From contig NZ_CP137555.1 of the NCBI RefSeq assembly GCF_033723955.1, positions 3,526,001 through 3,590,000 on the forward strand: a DNA stretch of 64,000 nucleotides. Direction: 5' to 3'. The notes below the pieces were generated by a model. The model was not told the DNA's origin. It was given only the letters and a program-made list of their open reading frames with translations, and did not search any database. The translations under genes were made by a program, and so were the position numbers. This document shows, in pieces, positions 32,045 through 41,164 of this stretch. Numbering within the stretch: position 1 is the first letter of the stretch; each line of letters starts with the position of its first letter. The DNA comes from Microbulbifer pacificus (lineage in GTDB: Bacteria; Pseudomonadota; Gammaproteobacteria; Pseudomonadales; Cellvibrionaceae).

Positions 32045-33736
32045 ATGATAGTGTCCCCCGAATCTCATGACCGCAGTGCCCCCAGGCCCAGCCGCTTACG
32101 TATCGGCCGGCGCTACCGTGCCAACCGGCTCGACGGCCGCTACGATGCTATCGTCATTGGCTCTGGTATCGGAGGACTCACCACTGCGGCACTGCTCAGC
32201 GCGGCGGGCAAGAAAGTCCTGGTGCTGGAGCAGCACTACACCGCCGGAGGGTTCACCCACGCCTACGATCGCAATGGCTACGAGTGGGATGTGGGTGTGC
32301 ACTATATCGGCGACGTAGGTGAGCACCCTACGATGACCCGCCAGCTGTTCGATTTCCTTTCCGCTGGCAAACTGCATTGGGCACCGATGGACGATACCTA
32401 CGACCGCATTTGTCTCGGCGATGAGCAGTTTGACTTGCGCGCCGGGCGCGGGGCTTTTGTGGACGAGCTGGTGCGGCGCTTCCCGGGTGAGCGCCATGTG
32501 ATCGAGCAGTATCTTGAGCGCATTGTCGCTGTGGGCCGGGCCATGCCGTTGATCACGCTGGAAAAGTTGTTGCCGAACTGGTGTGGGCGATTCACTCGCC
32601 TGTGGAAGGCGCTGCGCTGGCCTGGCTACCTGAACAAGACCACTTACGAGGTACTGCGCGAACTCACCGACAACGAAAAATTGATCGCAGTACTTACCGG
32701 TCAGTGGGGCGATAATGGCATGACGCCGAAGACCGGCAGCTTCATTATTCATGCGCTGATCGCCAAACATTACCTGTACGGTGGCTATTACCCGGTGGGT
32801 GGCGCGAGCAAAATCGCGGAAACCATCATCCCGCAAATCCAGTCTGGCGGGGGCGAGGTTTTTACCTATGCAGAGGTGGAGACCATCCTTTTGGACGGCA
32901 ACCGCGCGCGCGGTGTGCGCATGGCCGACGGCACCGAAATCGAGGCGCCGCTGGTCGTGTCCGGTGCGGGCGTGTTCAACACGTTCGAAAAACTGCTGCC
33001 GCAGAGCGCCAGCGAACATGCCGGTTATTTCCGTGACCTGAATACCGTCAAGCCGTCGATGGCCCATGTGTGCCTGTATATCGGTCTGCAGCGTACTGCC
33101 GAGGAACTGGGGCTGCCAAGGACCAACTACTGGCTTTACCCGAGCGCCGATTACGAGAGCGATATGCGGCGCTTCCTCGACGACCGGGATGCGGAAATCC
33201 CGCTGGTCTACATCTCCTTCCCGTCCGCCAAGGATCCGAGCTTCGCCCGCCGTTACCCCGGTCGCGCTACCATCGAAATCGTGGCCCCGGGCAAATACGA
33301 ATGGTTTGCCCAGTGGCACGAGCAACCCTGGGGAAAGCGCGGCGAACACTACCAAGCGCTCAAACAGCAGTTCAGCGAGCGCCTGCTGGAGCACCTCTAC
33401 AAGCACTTCCCGCAATTGCGCGGCCAGATCGATTACTGCGAATTATCCACACCGCTATCCACTGATTATTTCTGCCGTTATAACCGTGGCGAAATCTACG
33501 GCCTCGACCACGATCCCAGCCGCTTCCAGCAAACCTGGCTGCGCCCCAAAACCCGTATCAGCGGCCTCTACCTCACCGGCCAGGACATTATGAGTTGCGG
33601 TGTTGCCGGCGCGATGTTCGCCGGTGTCGCAACCGCGCAGAGCATCCTGGGGTGGCGCCGTGGTGTGCCACTGCTGCGCCGCGTATTTCGCACAAAAGCA
33701 AACCGGGAACGTGAGTTAAACAAGGTGTTTATCTGA
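32045..33736 (+). CDS. FAD-dependent oxidoreductase of the retinol saturase / carotenoid isomerase-desaturase family
   Basis: 563 residues. A dinucleotide-binding motif lies at the N-terminus (VIGSGIGGLTTAALLSAAGK, then VLVLEQHYTAGG). HAYDRNGYEWDVGVHYIG follows, a signature of all-trans-retinol 13,14-reductase (RetSat) and CrtI/CrtISO relatives. The C-terminal FAD motif is LTGQDIMSCGVAGAMFAG. It probably reduces or isomerises a polyene or related lipid; no carotenoid genes are nearby to name the substrate. The ATG has ACGAGGTCGCCCG upstream. Transcription runs away from the integron and ends at the 33845 terminator. Confidence 0.85.
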   Translation: MIVSPESHDRSAPRPSRLRIGRRYRANRLDGRYDAIVIGSGIGGLTTAALLSAAGKKVLVLEQHYTAGGFTHAYDRNGYEWDVGVHYIGDVGEHPTMTRQLFDFLSAGKLHWAPMDDTYDRICLGDEQFDLRAGRGAFVDELVRRFPGERHVIEQYLERIVAVGRAMPLITLEKLLPNWCGRFTRLWKALRWPGYLNKTTYEVLRELTDNEKLIAVLTGQWGDNGMTPKTGSFIIHALIAKHYLYGGYYPVGGASKIAETIIPQIQSGGGEVFTYAEVETILLDGNRARGVRMADGTEIEAPLVVSGAGVFNTFEKLLPQSASEHAGYFRDLNTVKPSMAHVCLYIGLQRTAEELGLPRTNYWLYPSADYESDMRRFLDDRDAEIPLVYISFPSAKDPSFARRYPGRATIEIVAPGKYEWFAQWHEQPWGKRGEHYQALKQQFSERLLEHLYKHFPQLRGQIDYCELSTPLSTDYFCRYNRGEIYGLDHDPSRFQQTWLRPKTRISGLYLTGQDIMSCGVAGAMFAGVATAQSILGWRRGVPLLRRVFRTKANRERELNKVFI

Positions 33737-33844
33737 GGCCCGAATAGGCAATTGTTCTCGCAATTGGTTCGGCGAAAGTTTACGCGCAGTCGGTTGCCGC
33801 GTTTCGTTCCGTTTCTAGGAAATCCTTGATTCACAGCAAATAAA

Positions 33845-33870
33845 AAAGCCCCGGTGTTAACCGGGGCTTT
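33845..33870. terminator. bidirectional rho-independent terminator
   Basis: An 11-base perfect stem (AAAGCCCCGGT/ACCGGGGCTTT) with loop GTTA. A-rich sequence on the left and T-rich on the right serve both converging genes. Confidence 0.9.
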
Positions 33871-33899
33871 GCGTTGTTGTTTCGAAAGTTCGCTTGAGG

Positions 33900-36800
33900 T
33901 TAGAGCGGTGCCGTACAGGCCATATAGACATCCAGCTGGTTCACTTCCTGCAACAGGCTGTTCAGGCTCAGGCGCACCCTGTTGAAGTCCTGTTTGGTGG
34001 CAATCACTATGACTCGTTGATTCACCGCGCCATCAACCTTGAATGCCACCAGTGAGCTGCCAGTGGAGCTGTCGCCGGTGGCTGTGTCGTCCAGCCAAGT
34101 GCTGATGCTGATAGTTTCCTGCAATACCAGGTCGAGCAGGCTGGATGGTTTCTCTACCAGGAAGCCGATCATATGGCGTCCAGTGAGTACCGTTGCCTTG
34201 GTGACATCGATGTACGCGTAGCCACCTGCGCCCGCCGTGACCTCGAGCCGTGCGGCATCGGTAATCACGTTGTTAGTTACGCGTCCAGGACTGGTCACCG
34301 AGCAGCCTGAACAGGGGTCCACCTTGCCACTGGCCAGGAAGGAATCGCTGGTGGTAATCGGTTGGAAGTCACCCAGCGATTCGCAGGTGGCTGCGAGGTC
34401 GTTGTCACAGGCATCGCCGATACCGTCACCGTCAAAGTCTTCCTGGCCCGGGTTTGGTGTCTGCGGGCAATTGTCGACATCGTTGTTCACGCCGTCGTTA
34501 TCCACGTCAACATCGCAGCTGTCGCCTATGCCATCACCGTCGGAGTCGAGCTGATCTGGATTTGGAACAGTCGGGCAGTTATCAACACTTTCGTCGACAC
34601 CATCGCCGTCCTGATCCGGGTCACAGGCATCGCCGATACCGTCGCCATCTCTGTCTGCCTGTGATGGGTTGCTCACCAGCGGGCAGTTGTCTAAGTCGTC
34701 GTTAACGGTGTCGCCATCCAGGTCGTCATCGCAGACATCGCCGATACCGTCGCCGTCCGTGTCGAGCTGGTCAGCATTGGCGGTCATGGGGCAGTTATCG
34801 TCGTCGTTACCGACACCATCACCGTCGGCGTCACTGTCGCAAGCGTCGCCGATACCATCGCTGTCCTGGTCGGCCTGGTCGTTGTTGGCAATGCTCGGGC
34901 AGTTGTCCGCCGTATCGTCAACTTCATCGCCATCCTGGTCGAGGTCGCACAGGTCTCCAATACCATCGCCGTCGATATCGGATTGATCCGAGTTACTGAT
35001 ATTGGGGCAGTTATCCGCACCGTTGTCGATGCCGTCGCCGTCCCGATCAGTGTCACAGGCATCGCCGACGCCGTCGCCGTCACTATCGCTTTGATCGTTT
35101 GAGACCATCGGACAGTTGTCTGTGGCGTCGTCGGTGCCGTCACCGTCTGCATCACTGTCACAGGCATCGCCGATACCATCGCTGTCCAAATCTGCCTGAT
35201 CGGCATTGGGGACCGCCGGGCAGTTGTCTGCTTCGTCCGGAATACCGTCGGTATCGCTATCGGTATTGGTGTCACAGGCATCGCCGTAGCCGTCGCCATC
35301 AGCATCTGCCTGATCGGCATTGGCTATGGCTGGGCAGTTGTCGGAGCCGTTGCTGACGCCGTCACCGTCCCGATCGCTGTCACACGCGTCCCCTAATCCA
35401 TCGTCATCGGCGTCTATCTGTGCCGCGTTCGCGATGAGTGGGCAGTTATCGCTGCCGTCCTCGACCCCATCGTTATCGTCATCGGTGTCACAGGCGTCTC
35501 CAGTGCCGTCACCGTCGGTGTCTGTCTGATCGACATTCGCGACTGCCGGGCAGTTGTCGACATCGTCGTTCAGGCCGTCACCGTCTTCGTCCGTGTCGCA
35601 CGCGTCACCGAATGCATCGCCGTCGAGGTTCGCTTGATCCTCGTTGCTGACGGTCGGGCAGTTGTCCACTTCGTTATCGACGCCGTCACCGTCGCGGTCC
35701 TCATCGCATGCGTCGCCGATGCCGTCGCCATCGCGGTCTTCCTGACCGGCGTTGGCAATCAGCGGGCAGTTATCGCTGCCGTCCGCAACGCCGTCATTGT
35801 CGTCATCGGTATCGCAGGCATCGCCGATGTTGTCGCCATCGCTATCGAGCTGCTCGGGGTTAACCACGGCCGGGCAGTTATCGCCGCCGTTGTCGGCGCC
35901 GTCACCGTCCTTGTCCGGGTCGCAGGCATCACCGATACCGTCACCGTCCAAGTCTGCCTGGTCGCTGTTTTCGATGGTGGGGCAGTTGTCGGTGGTGTCG
36001 TCAGTGCCGTCATTGTCGTCGTCACTGTCACAGGCATTGCCTATGCCATCGAGGTCGGTATCCAGCTGGGATGGGTTTGCGACATTGGGACAGTTGTCGG
36101 AATCGTTGTCATCGCCGTCGCCATCGCTATCGGTGTCACAGGCATCGCCGATACCGTCACCATCCAGGTCTGCCTGGTCGGAGTTGGCCGCGTTCGGGCA
36201 GTTATCCGCGTCGTCCGGGATGCTGTCGTCGTCGCTGTCGGTGTTGTCGTCACAGGCGTCGCCGAAGCCGTCGTTGTCCGTATCTGTCTGATCGGTGTTC
36301 GCAAGCAGCGGACAGTTGTCTGAGCCGTCGTCCACACCGTCGCCATCCCGATCGGTATCACAGGCGTCCCCGATACCATCGCCATCAAGGTCAGCCTGGT
36401 CGGCATTGGCATGTTGCGGACAGTTGTCGGCGCTGTCGCCGAGGCCGTCGTTGTCATCATCGTCGTCACAGGCGTCGCCGAGACCGTCGCTATCGCTGTC
36501 CTGCTGATCACCGTTGGCGACAATTGCGCAGTTATCAGCGGTGTTGTCGATGCCGTCACCGTCGCTATCGGAGTCACAAGCGTCACCGATACCGTCGCCA
36601 TCCTGGTCGGCTTGCGAGGGATTACCGATCAGCGGGCAATTGTCGCTGTCGTTGCCCAGTCCATCGTTATCGGTGTCGGTCAGTTCGTCACAGGCATCGC
36701 CAACGCCATCGTTGTCGGCATCTTCTTGTCCCGGGTTGGCGACGAGCGGGCAGTTGTCTTCCGCGTTGGATACGTCGTCGCCATCGCGATCGGTATCGCA

Positions 36801-37562
36801 GGCGTCGCCAATTTTGTCGTTATCCAGGTCGTTTTGGTCCGCATTGGCGGTCAGTGGACAGTTGTCTGCACCATCGTCGATGCCATCACCATCGTCGTCT
36901 GCATCGCAGGCGTCACCGCTGCCATCGCCATCGGTATCCAACTGATCCGCATTGGGAATGGCCGGGCAGTTGTCCTCACCGTCATCCAGGCCGTCGTCGT
37001 CGGAATCGCTGTCGCTATCGCACGCGTCGCCTATGCCGTCATTGTCCTGGTCAGCCTGATCCGGGTTCGGTACCGAGGGGCAGTTGTCGAGGCTGTTGGT
37101 CAGGTCGTCGCCATCGCGATCGTTGTCACAGGCGTCACCGATATTGTCGCCGTCGAGATCACTCTGCTCGCTGTTCGGAATGGCAGGGCAGTTGTCCTGG
37201 TCGTTATCGACGTTGTCACCGTCGAGGTCGCTGTCACAAGCGTCGCCAAGACCGTCGCCATCCGTGTCGGCCTGGTCCTCATTGGCGGTCACCGGACAGT
37301 TGTCGCTGTCATTCGGTACACCGTCGTTGTCATTGTCGTTGTCGCAGGCATCGCCGAGACCGTCACCGTCCATATCCGCCTGGTCGGCATTGGCGATGTT
37401 GGGGCAGTTATCGCTGGTATCGGCAATGCCGTCACTATCGGTGTCGGCGACAAGGGTGTTAGTGGGTAATTGGGTTGTGCTGTATCGCTTTCCCTTATGG
37501 TCCGAGCAGGCGGTCAGAACGAGTATCGATAGGGTGAGGAGCACGATCAGAAGACGGCGCAT
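33900..37562 (-). CDS. thrombospondin type 3 repeat lipoprotein, predicted calcium-binding
   Basis: 1220 residues. A signal peptide with lipobox LTAC (Cys19) is followed by 28 tandem repeats of about 36 residues (roughly residues 38-1053), each of the form DxDxDGxxDxxDNCPxxxNxDQ then xDxDGxGDACD. Such repeats bind calcium and use paired cysteines for disulfides. Repeat 9 has NCA in place of NCP, and repeat 22 is one residue short (SNDQ). The last 165 residues form a separate beta-rich domain with its own cysteines (CESLG, CSGCS, CTAPL). The ATG at 37560-37562 follows GGAGAG. Probably an exposed, extended adhesin-like or surface protein. Confidence 0.92.
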   Translation of the reverse strand: MRRLLIVLLTLSILVLTACSDHKGKRYSTTQLPTNTLVADTDSDGIADTSDNCPNIANADQADMDGDGLGDACDNDNDNDGVPNDSDNCPVTANEDQADTDGDGLGDACDSDLDGDNVDNDQDNCPAIPNSEQSDLDGDNIGDACDNDRDGDDLTNSLDNCPSVPNPDQADQDNDGIGDACDSDSDSDDDGLDDGEDNCPAIPNADQLDTDGDGSGDACDADDDGDGIDDGADNCPLTANADQNDLDNDKIGDACDTDRDGDDVSNAEDNCPLVANPGQEDADNDGVGDACDELTDTDNDGLGNDSDNCPLIGNPSQADQDGDGIGDACDSDSDGDGIDNTADNCAIVANGDQQDSDSDGLGDACDDDDDNDGLGDSADNCPQHANADQADLDGDGIGDACDTDRDGDGVDDGSDNCPLLANTDQTDTDNDGFGDACDDNTDSDDDSIPDDADNCPNAANSDQADLDGDGIGDACDTDSDGDGDDNDSDNCPNVANPSQLDTDLDGIGNACDSDDDNDGTDDTTDNCPTIENSDQADLDGDGIGDACDPDKDGDGADNGGDNCPAVVNPEQLDSDGDNIGDACDTDDDNDGVADGSDNCPLIANAGQEDRDGDGIGDACDEDRDGDGVDNEVDNCPTVSNEDQANLDGDAFGDACDTDEDGDGLNDDVDNCPAVANVDQTDTDGDGTGDACDTDDDNDGVEDGSDNCPLIANAAQIDADDDGLGDACDSDRDGDGVSNGSDNCPAIANADQADADGDGYGDACDTNTDSDTDGIPDEADNCPAVPNADQADLDSDGIGDACDSDADGDGTDDATDNCPMVSNDQSDSDGDGVGDACDTDRDGDGIDNGADNCPNISNSDQSDIDGDGIGDLCDLDQDGDEVDDTADNCPSIANNDQADQDSDGIGDACDSDADGDGVGNDDDNCPMTANADQLDTDGDGIGDVCDDDLDGDTVNDDLDNCPLVSNPSQADRDGDGIGDACDPDQDGDGVDESVDNCPTVPNPDQLDSDGDGIGDSCDVDVDNDGVNNDVDNCPQTPNPGQEDFDGDGIGDACDNDLAATCESLGDFQPITTSDSFLASGKVDPCSGCSVTSPGRVTNNVITDAARLEVTAGAGGYAYIDVTKATVLTGRHMIGFLVEKPSSLLDLVLQETISISTWLDDTATGDSSTGSSLVAFKVDGAVNQRVIVIATKQDFNRVRLSLNSLLQEVNQLDVYMACTAPL

Positions 37563-38025
37563 GGATAAGCTCTCCAAAACAAATTTCCTTTTTGTTATCT
37601 GCAGAGAACAGGGGAGTACTTATGTATTTCGAGCAGACGGATTCTTGCTGGATACCTGTTATCGGTTGCTGTGTATCCAACACATACTTCCCTGTGGGGT
37701 CGGTAGCATGTCCGCGCATGGGAGTGATTGGTTTCCCTAGCATCGCGATGTACGTTCCCAGACGTCTTTATACTTCTTTGTCGGCCAAGTTCTTACTTGT
37801 TTTGTGATTTATATCTAAAAAATGGCGTGACAATGATCAAGTAATCGTTTGGCAGGTAGGTAGTGGTGCGACGCTGGCGCGGAACGACTTAAGTGGTGTC
37901 GAACACATTGGCGGAAAGAAGCGACCCCTGCAGCGGTGTTGAAGGAAGAATATGGCCAGTTCCGAATTTGACTAGTAGCTGCCGCCTCATCCCTCTACAC
38001 TGCCCGCCAGTGAGAGGAGATATTC
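37563..38025. other. 463-base intergenic region between divergent genes
   Basis: Divergent spacer holding the promoters of the TSP3 lipoprotein gene (left) and the ada-alkA gene (right). The right end has the ribosome site GAGAGGAGATATTC before ATG 38026. I see no RNA gene or convincing coding sequence; short frames on both strands have no ribosome sites or family resemblance. Confidence 0.6.
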
Positions 38026-39537
38026 ATGCGGCTCGACCCGGCAATCTGTTCCAGCGCGCGTCTCGCCCGTGACCGGCGCTTCGATGGGCGTTTTTTCACC
38101 GCGGTGAAGACTACCGGCATCTTTTGCCGGCCTATCTGTCCAGCGCGGCCGCCGCTGGAGCGCAATGTGACTTACTATGCGACGGCAGCCGAAGCGGCAA
38201 ACGCCGGTTTTCGTCCCTGCCTGCGCTGCCGCCCGGATGCAGCTCCCGGCAGTCCCGCCTGGGGGCTTGTCTCCACCACCGTCCAGCGCGCGCTGAACCT
38301 GATGCGGCGGGAGCGGGAGGCGCATTCCATTGAGGAGCTGGCGGAGCGGCTTGGCATTACCAGCCGGTATCTGCGCAAACTCTTTGCCGAACACATCGGC
38401 CTCAGCCCATTGCAGGTCTGGCAGACCGAACGCGCCCTGTTTGCGTTCAGCCTGTTGCGGGACACCAGTCTGCCCATTGCGGATATCGCGTTTGCCGCAG
38501 GCTTCAACAGCCTGCGTAGGTTCAATGGTGTGTTTAAAGCCATCTACCAGCGCACGCCGACGGAAGTGCGTCGGGAGCGCGCGACGGTGGCTGCGGATGA
38601 GAAGCATGCAGAAGCGGAGCCGGTGAACATCTACCTGAGTTACCGACCGCCGCTGGACTGGCCCGGGTTGCTGGGCTTCTTTGCCGCGCGGGCGCTGCCC
38701 GGGGTGGAGCAGGTCATTGCCGGTGATACACCGGAGCAGGGGGTATACCAGCGCAGCTTCCGGCTGCAGGGGCAGCGTGGTGTGTTGCGCGTGGCCCACG
38801 AGCCGGACAAAGACCGGCTGCGGGTCAGTGTGTATGGCGAGGGCTGTGGTGCGGTGCTGTTCCCTCTGCGGGAAAAGCTGCGGCAGCTGTTTGACCTGGA
38901 TGCCGATAGCGAAGAAATCCGCGGACATTTGCAGTCTGATCCGCTGTTGCGGCGGGTGTTGCAGGTGAACCCCGGGGTGCGCTTGCCCGGTGCCTGGGAT
39001 CCATTCGAATACACCCTGCGGGCCATTTTCGGCCAGCAGATCTCCGTCGCCGCGGCCACCACCATCGCCGGGCGCGTGGCCAACCGCTACGGTGAGTCTT
39101 TTAATGCGCCCGGCGGCGATTCGCTGGTGCTGTTCCCATCTGCGGAACAGCTGCGCGATGCAGATTTTTCCGATATCGGTGTCACCCGCACCCGCGCCAA
39201 GACCCTGCAGCACTTCGTGGCCGCAACACGGCGTGGTGAGATCGACTTCGACCAGCCGGATCTGGATGACTTCTGCGCGCAGATGACCGCATTGCCGGGT
39301 ATCGGTGACTGGACTGCGCACTATACGGCGATGCGCGGTCTCTCCATGCCCGATGCCTTTCCGGCATCCGATCTGGGCATCCTGATTGCGCTCGGCAAGG
39401 AGAGCGGGGCAGAGCGCAAGGCAACGCCGAAACAGGCGCTGGCCCGCGCGGAATCCTGGCGCCCCTGGCGAGCTTATGCGGCGCTCCTGCTGTGGCAATC
39501 CCTGAAACTGAGCCCGTCCACGGGAGACAATAAATGA
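38026..39537 (+). CDS. Ada-type regulator fused to AlkA 3-methyladenine DNA glycosylase
   Basis: 503 residues in three parts. Residues 1-75 form the Ada zinc domain (GRFFTAVKTTGIFCRPICPA, then FRPCLRCRPD), whose cysteine accepts methyl groups from phosphotriesters. Residues about 85-190 form an AraC-type helix-turn-helix (LAERLGITSRYLRKLFAEH and later IADIAFAAGFNSLRRF). Residues about 200-503 are AlkA, with the helix-hairpin-helix LPGIGDWTAHYTAMRGL and catalytic aspartate in FPASDLG. It excises alkylated bases and probably activates its own operon. Overlaps ogt by four bases. This arrangement lacks Ada's own C-terminal methyltransferase, supplied by the next gene. Confidence 0.93.
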   Translation: MRLDPAICSSARLARDRRFDGRFFTAVKTTGIFCRPICPARPPLERNVTYYATAAEAANAGFRPCLRCRPDAAPGSPAWGLVSTTVQRALNLMRREREAHSIEELAERLGITSRYLRKLFAEHIGLSPLQVWQTERALFAFSLLRDTSLPIADIAFAAGFNSLRRFNGVFKAIYQRTPTEVRRERATVAADEKHAEAEPVNIYLSYRPPLDWPGLLGFFAARALPGVEQVIAGDTPEQGVYQRSFRLQGQRGVLRVAHEPDKDRLRVSVYGEGCGAVLFPLREKLRQLFDLDADSEEIRGHLQSDPLLRRVLQVNPGVRLPGAWDPFEYTLRAIFGQQISVAAATTIAGRVANRYGESFNAPGGDSLVLFPSAEQLRDADFSDIGVTRTRAKTLQHFVAATRRGEIDFDQPDLDDFCAQMTALPGIGDWTAHYTAMRGLSMPDAFPASDLGILIALGKESGAERKATPKQALARAESWRPWRAYAALLLWQSLKLSPSTGDNK

Positions 39538-40016
39538 TCCGTTATGAAATTTACCCCAGCGCCTTTGGCGAGCTCGGTATTGCCGCCAGTGAAACCGGGT
39601 TGGTCGGAATCGATCTGCAGGCGGGCAAGCGGCCGCTGCCGGTGAAGCAAGACTGGCAGAGGGGGGCGACGGCGCTGACGGATTTGGCGGCGGCGCAGTT
39701 GCAGGCCTATTTCAGTGGCGAGCGACAGGCATTTGACTTGCCGCTGGATGCCGCCGGCACGCCGTTCCAGCAGTCCGTGTGGCGGGCGCTGTGTGCCATC
39801 CCCTACGGTGAGACCCGCAATTATCGCGAGCTGGCGGAGACTATCGGCAACCCCAAGGCGGTAAGGGCGGTGGCACGGGCGAACGGGGCCAACCCGCTGT
39901 CGGTTGTGGTGCCCTGTCACCGGGTGATCGGCTCCGACGGCACCCTGACCGGTTATGCCGGCGGGCTTGAGATGAAAGCGCGACTGCTGGCATTGGAGGG
40001 CGCGCTGATCGGCTGA
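39534..40016 (+). CDS. ogt: methylated-DNA-protein-cysteine methyltransferase
   Basis: 160 residues. Removes O6-methyl groups from guanine onto its own cysteine. The acceptor is Cys128 in [29 protein letters not shown] and [11 protein letters not shown] give the DNA-binding helix-turn-helix and arginine finger. The start ATG overlaps the stop of the ada-alkA gene (ATGA), so the pair is translationally coupled and together covers phosphotriester sensing, base excision and direct reversal. Confidence 0.94.
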   Translation: MIRYEIYPSAFGELGIAASETGLVGIDLQAGKRPLPVKQDWQRGATALTDLAAAQLQAYFSGERQAFDLPLDAAGTPFQQSVWRALCAIPYGETRNYRELAETIGNPKAVRAVARANGANPLSVVVPCHRVIGSDGTLTGYAGGLEMKARLLALEGALIG

Positions 40017-40119
40017 AGTGTCCGTCTGGTCAGGGGACTTGAGGGTGGCAATCGGGGGCCTTGGGCGGGATAATGGCGGGCTAATTTTCGACAGCCCGCG
40101 AACCATGACCGGAGGCCAA

Positions 40120-40647
40120 ATGCTGTACAGATTGGGCGATAAGCAGCCGCAGCTTGAAGGTGAGGGACACTATATTGCCCCCGGTGCCCAGGTGATCGGC
40201 AATGTGTTGCTAAAACCCCACAGTTCGGTGTGGTTTAACGCGGTGATTCGCGGTGACAACGACCTGATCACCATTGGTGAGCGCGCGAATATTCAGGACG
40301 GCTCGGTGCTGCACACCGACCCGGGCGTGCCGTTAACCGTGGGCACCGGGGTGACGGTTGGTCACAAGGTGACACTGCACGGCTGCCAGATCGGGGAGTA
40401 CTCCCTGGTGGGCATGAATGCGGTGGTGCTGAACGGCGCCAAAGTGGGCAAGTGCTGCATTATCGGTGCAAATGCGCTGGTGACCGAGAATGCGCAGATC
40501 CCGGATTATTCGCTGGTGCTGGGAAGCCCGGGCAAGGTGGTAAAGACGCTGGACGAGTCCATGTTCGAGCTATTGAAAGCGAGTAGCGAGATCTACGTCG
40601 CCAACGGCAAGCGGTTTTCGGAAGAGCTGGTGCCGATTGAGGTGTGA
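40120..40647 (+). CDS. gamma-carbonic anhydrase-like hexapeptide-repeat protein (YrdA type)
   Basis: 175 residues forming a left-handed beta-helix, seen as repeated hexapeptides from [20 protein letters not shown] to [15 protein letters not shown]. Metal ligands are plausible in [17 protein letters not shown] and the following turns; bacterial YrdA/PaaY-like proteins form trimers and some hydrate CO2 or cleave thioesters. I start at ATG 40120, which has the perfect GGAGG site at 40111-40115. Upstream frames would add unconserved residues. Confidence 0.9.
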   Translation: MLYRLGDKQPQLEGEGHYIAPGAQVIGNVLLKPHSSVWFNAVIRGDNDLITIGERANIQDGSVLHTDPGVPLTVGTGVTVGHKVTLHGCQIGEYSLVGMNAVVLNGAKVGKCCIIGANALVTENAQIPDYSLVLGSPGKVVKTLDESMFELLKASSEIYVANGKRFSEELVPIEV

Positions 40648-40650
40648 GCG

Positions 40651-40893
40651 ATGACTGAGAGCGATTGGAGCCGGGTGAAAGACCAGGAGCCGGAGCCGGC
40701 ATTTGAGTTCCCGGTGAAATCCCCTTGTGTATCGGTGTGCGCGTTGAATCGCGAGGATATCTGTGAGGGCTGTTTCCGCTCCGGTACTGAAATCAGCCAG
40801 TGGGGGCGGATGAATAACGCCGAGAAAAAACAGGTGCTGGCCAAGTGCCATGAGCGTGCGGTTCAGATGCGCCGGGTTTGGTGGTCTGACTGA
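40651..40893 (+). CDS. DUF1289 family protein
   Basis: 80 residues. KSPCVSVCALNREDICEGCF with RSGTEISQWGRMNNAEKKQV is the DUF1289 pattern with four cysteines. Function unknown, possibly a small metal protein. It follows the carbonic-anhydrase-like gene by three bases and may be cotranscribed. A homologous gene sits in integron cassette 29. Confidence 0.9.
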   Translation: MTESDWSRVKDQEPEPAFEFPVKSPCVSVCALNREDICEGCFRSGTEISQWGRMNNAEKKQVLAKCHERAVQMRRVWWSD

Positions 40894-40939
40894 TGCGTTG
40901 TAGTGATATTGGACTTGGGTGTTTTTCTAGTCCGGTGGC

Positions 40940-41050
40940 GGCGGATCACCGGGTGGGGGTTTTCAGGACCGCTGTGAACCCATCCCTGGGCGCTGCGGCG
41001 CAAACATCCTGTTTGCGACGCTCCTGAAAACCCCCACCCGGTGCTCCGCC
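40940..41050. repeat. palindromic intergenic element A
   Basis: Arms 40940-40968 and 41022-41050 pair at 28 of 29 positions. Between them lie a core (CCGCTGTGAACCCATCCCTG, 40969-40988) and an inner hairpin at 40999-41017 (CGCAAACA/TGTTTGCG, loop TCC). Same architecture as elements B and C. It could act as a terminator or RNA-stability element after the DUF1289 gene. Confidence 0.85.
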
Positions 41051-41164
41051 TTCGCATATCGTTTTGCGCATTGTCAGAAATTTTGAGTGCTACTTCCGCT
41101 TTCTTGTGTTCCCGGATCAGAGTTTGAATTCTGAGAAATTCGGGACAAATCAAATAGAAAAAAT

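Noticed and set aside
36071..37469. Long plus-strand frames opposite the TSP3 gene, repetitive Arg/His/Cys and Val/Ile/Ala proteins
   Set aside because: They are shadows of the Asp-rich repeats; the minus strand has the signal peptide, ribosome site and known repeat family.
37592..37807. 71-codon plus-strand frame in the spacer at 37563-38025
   Set aside because: No ribosome site, no family, atypical composition.
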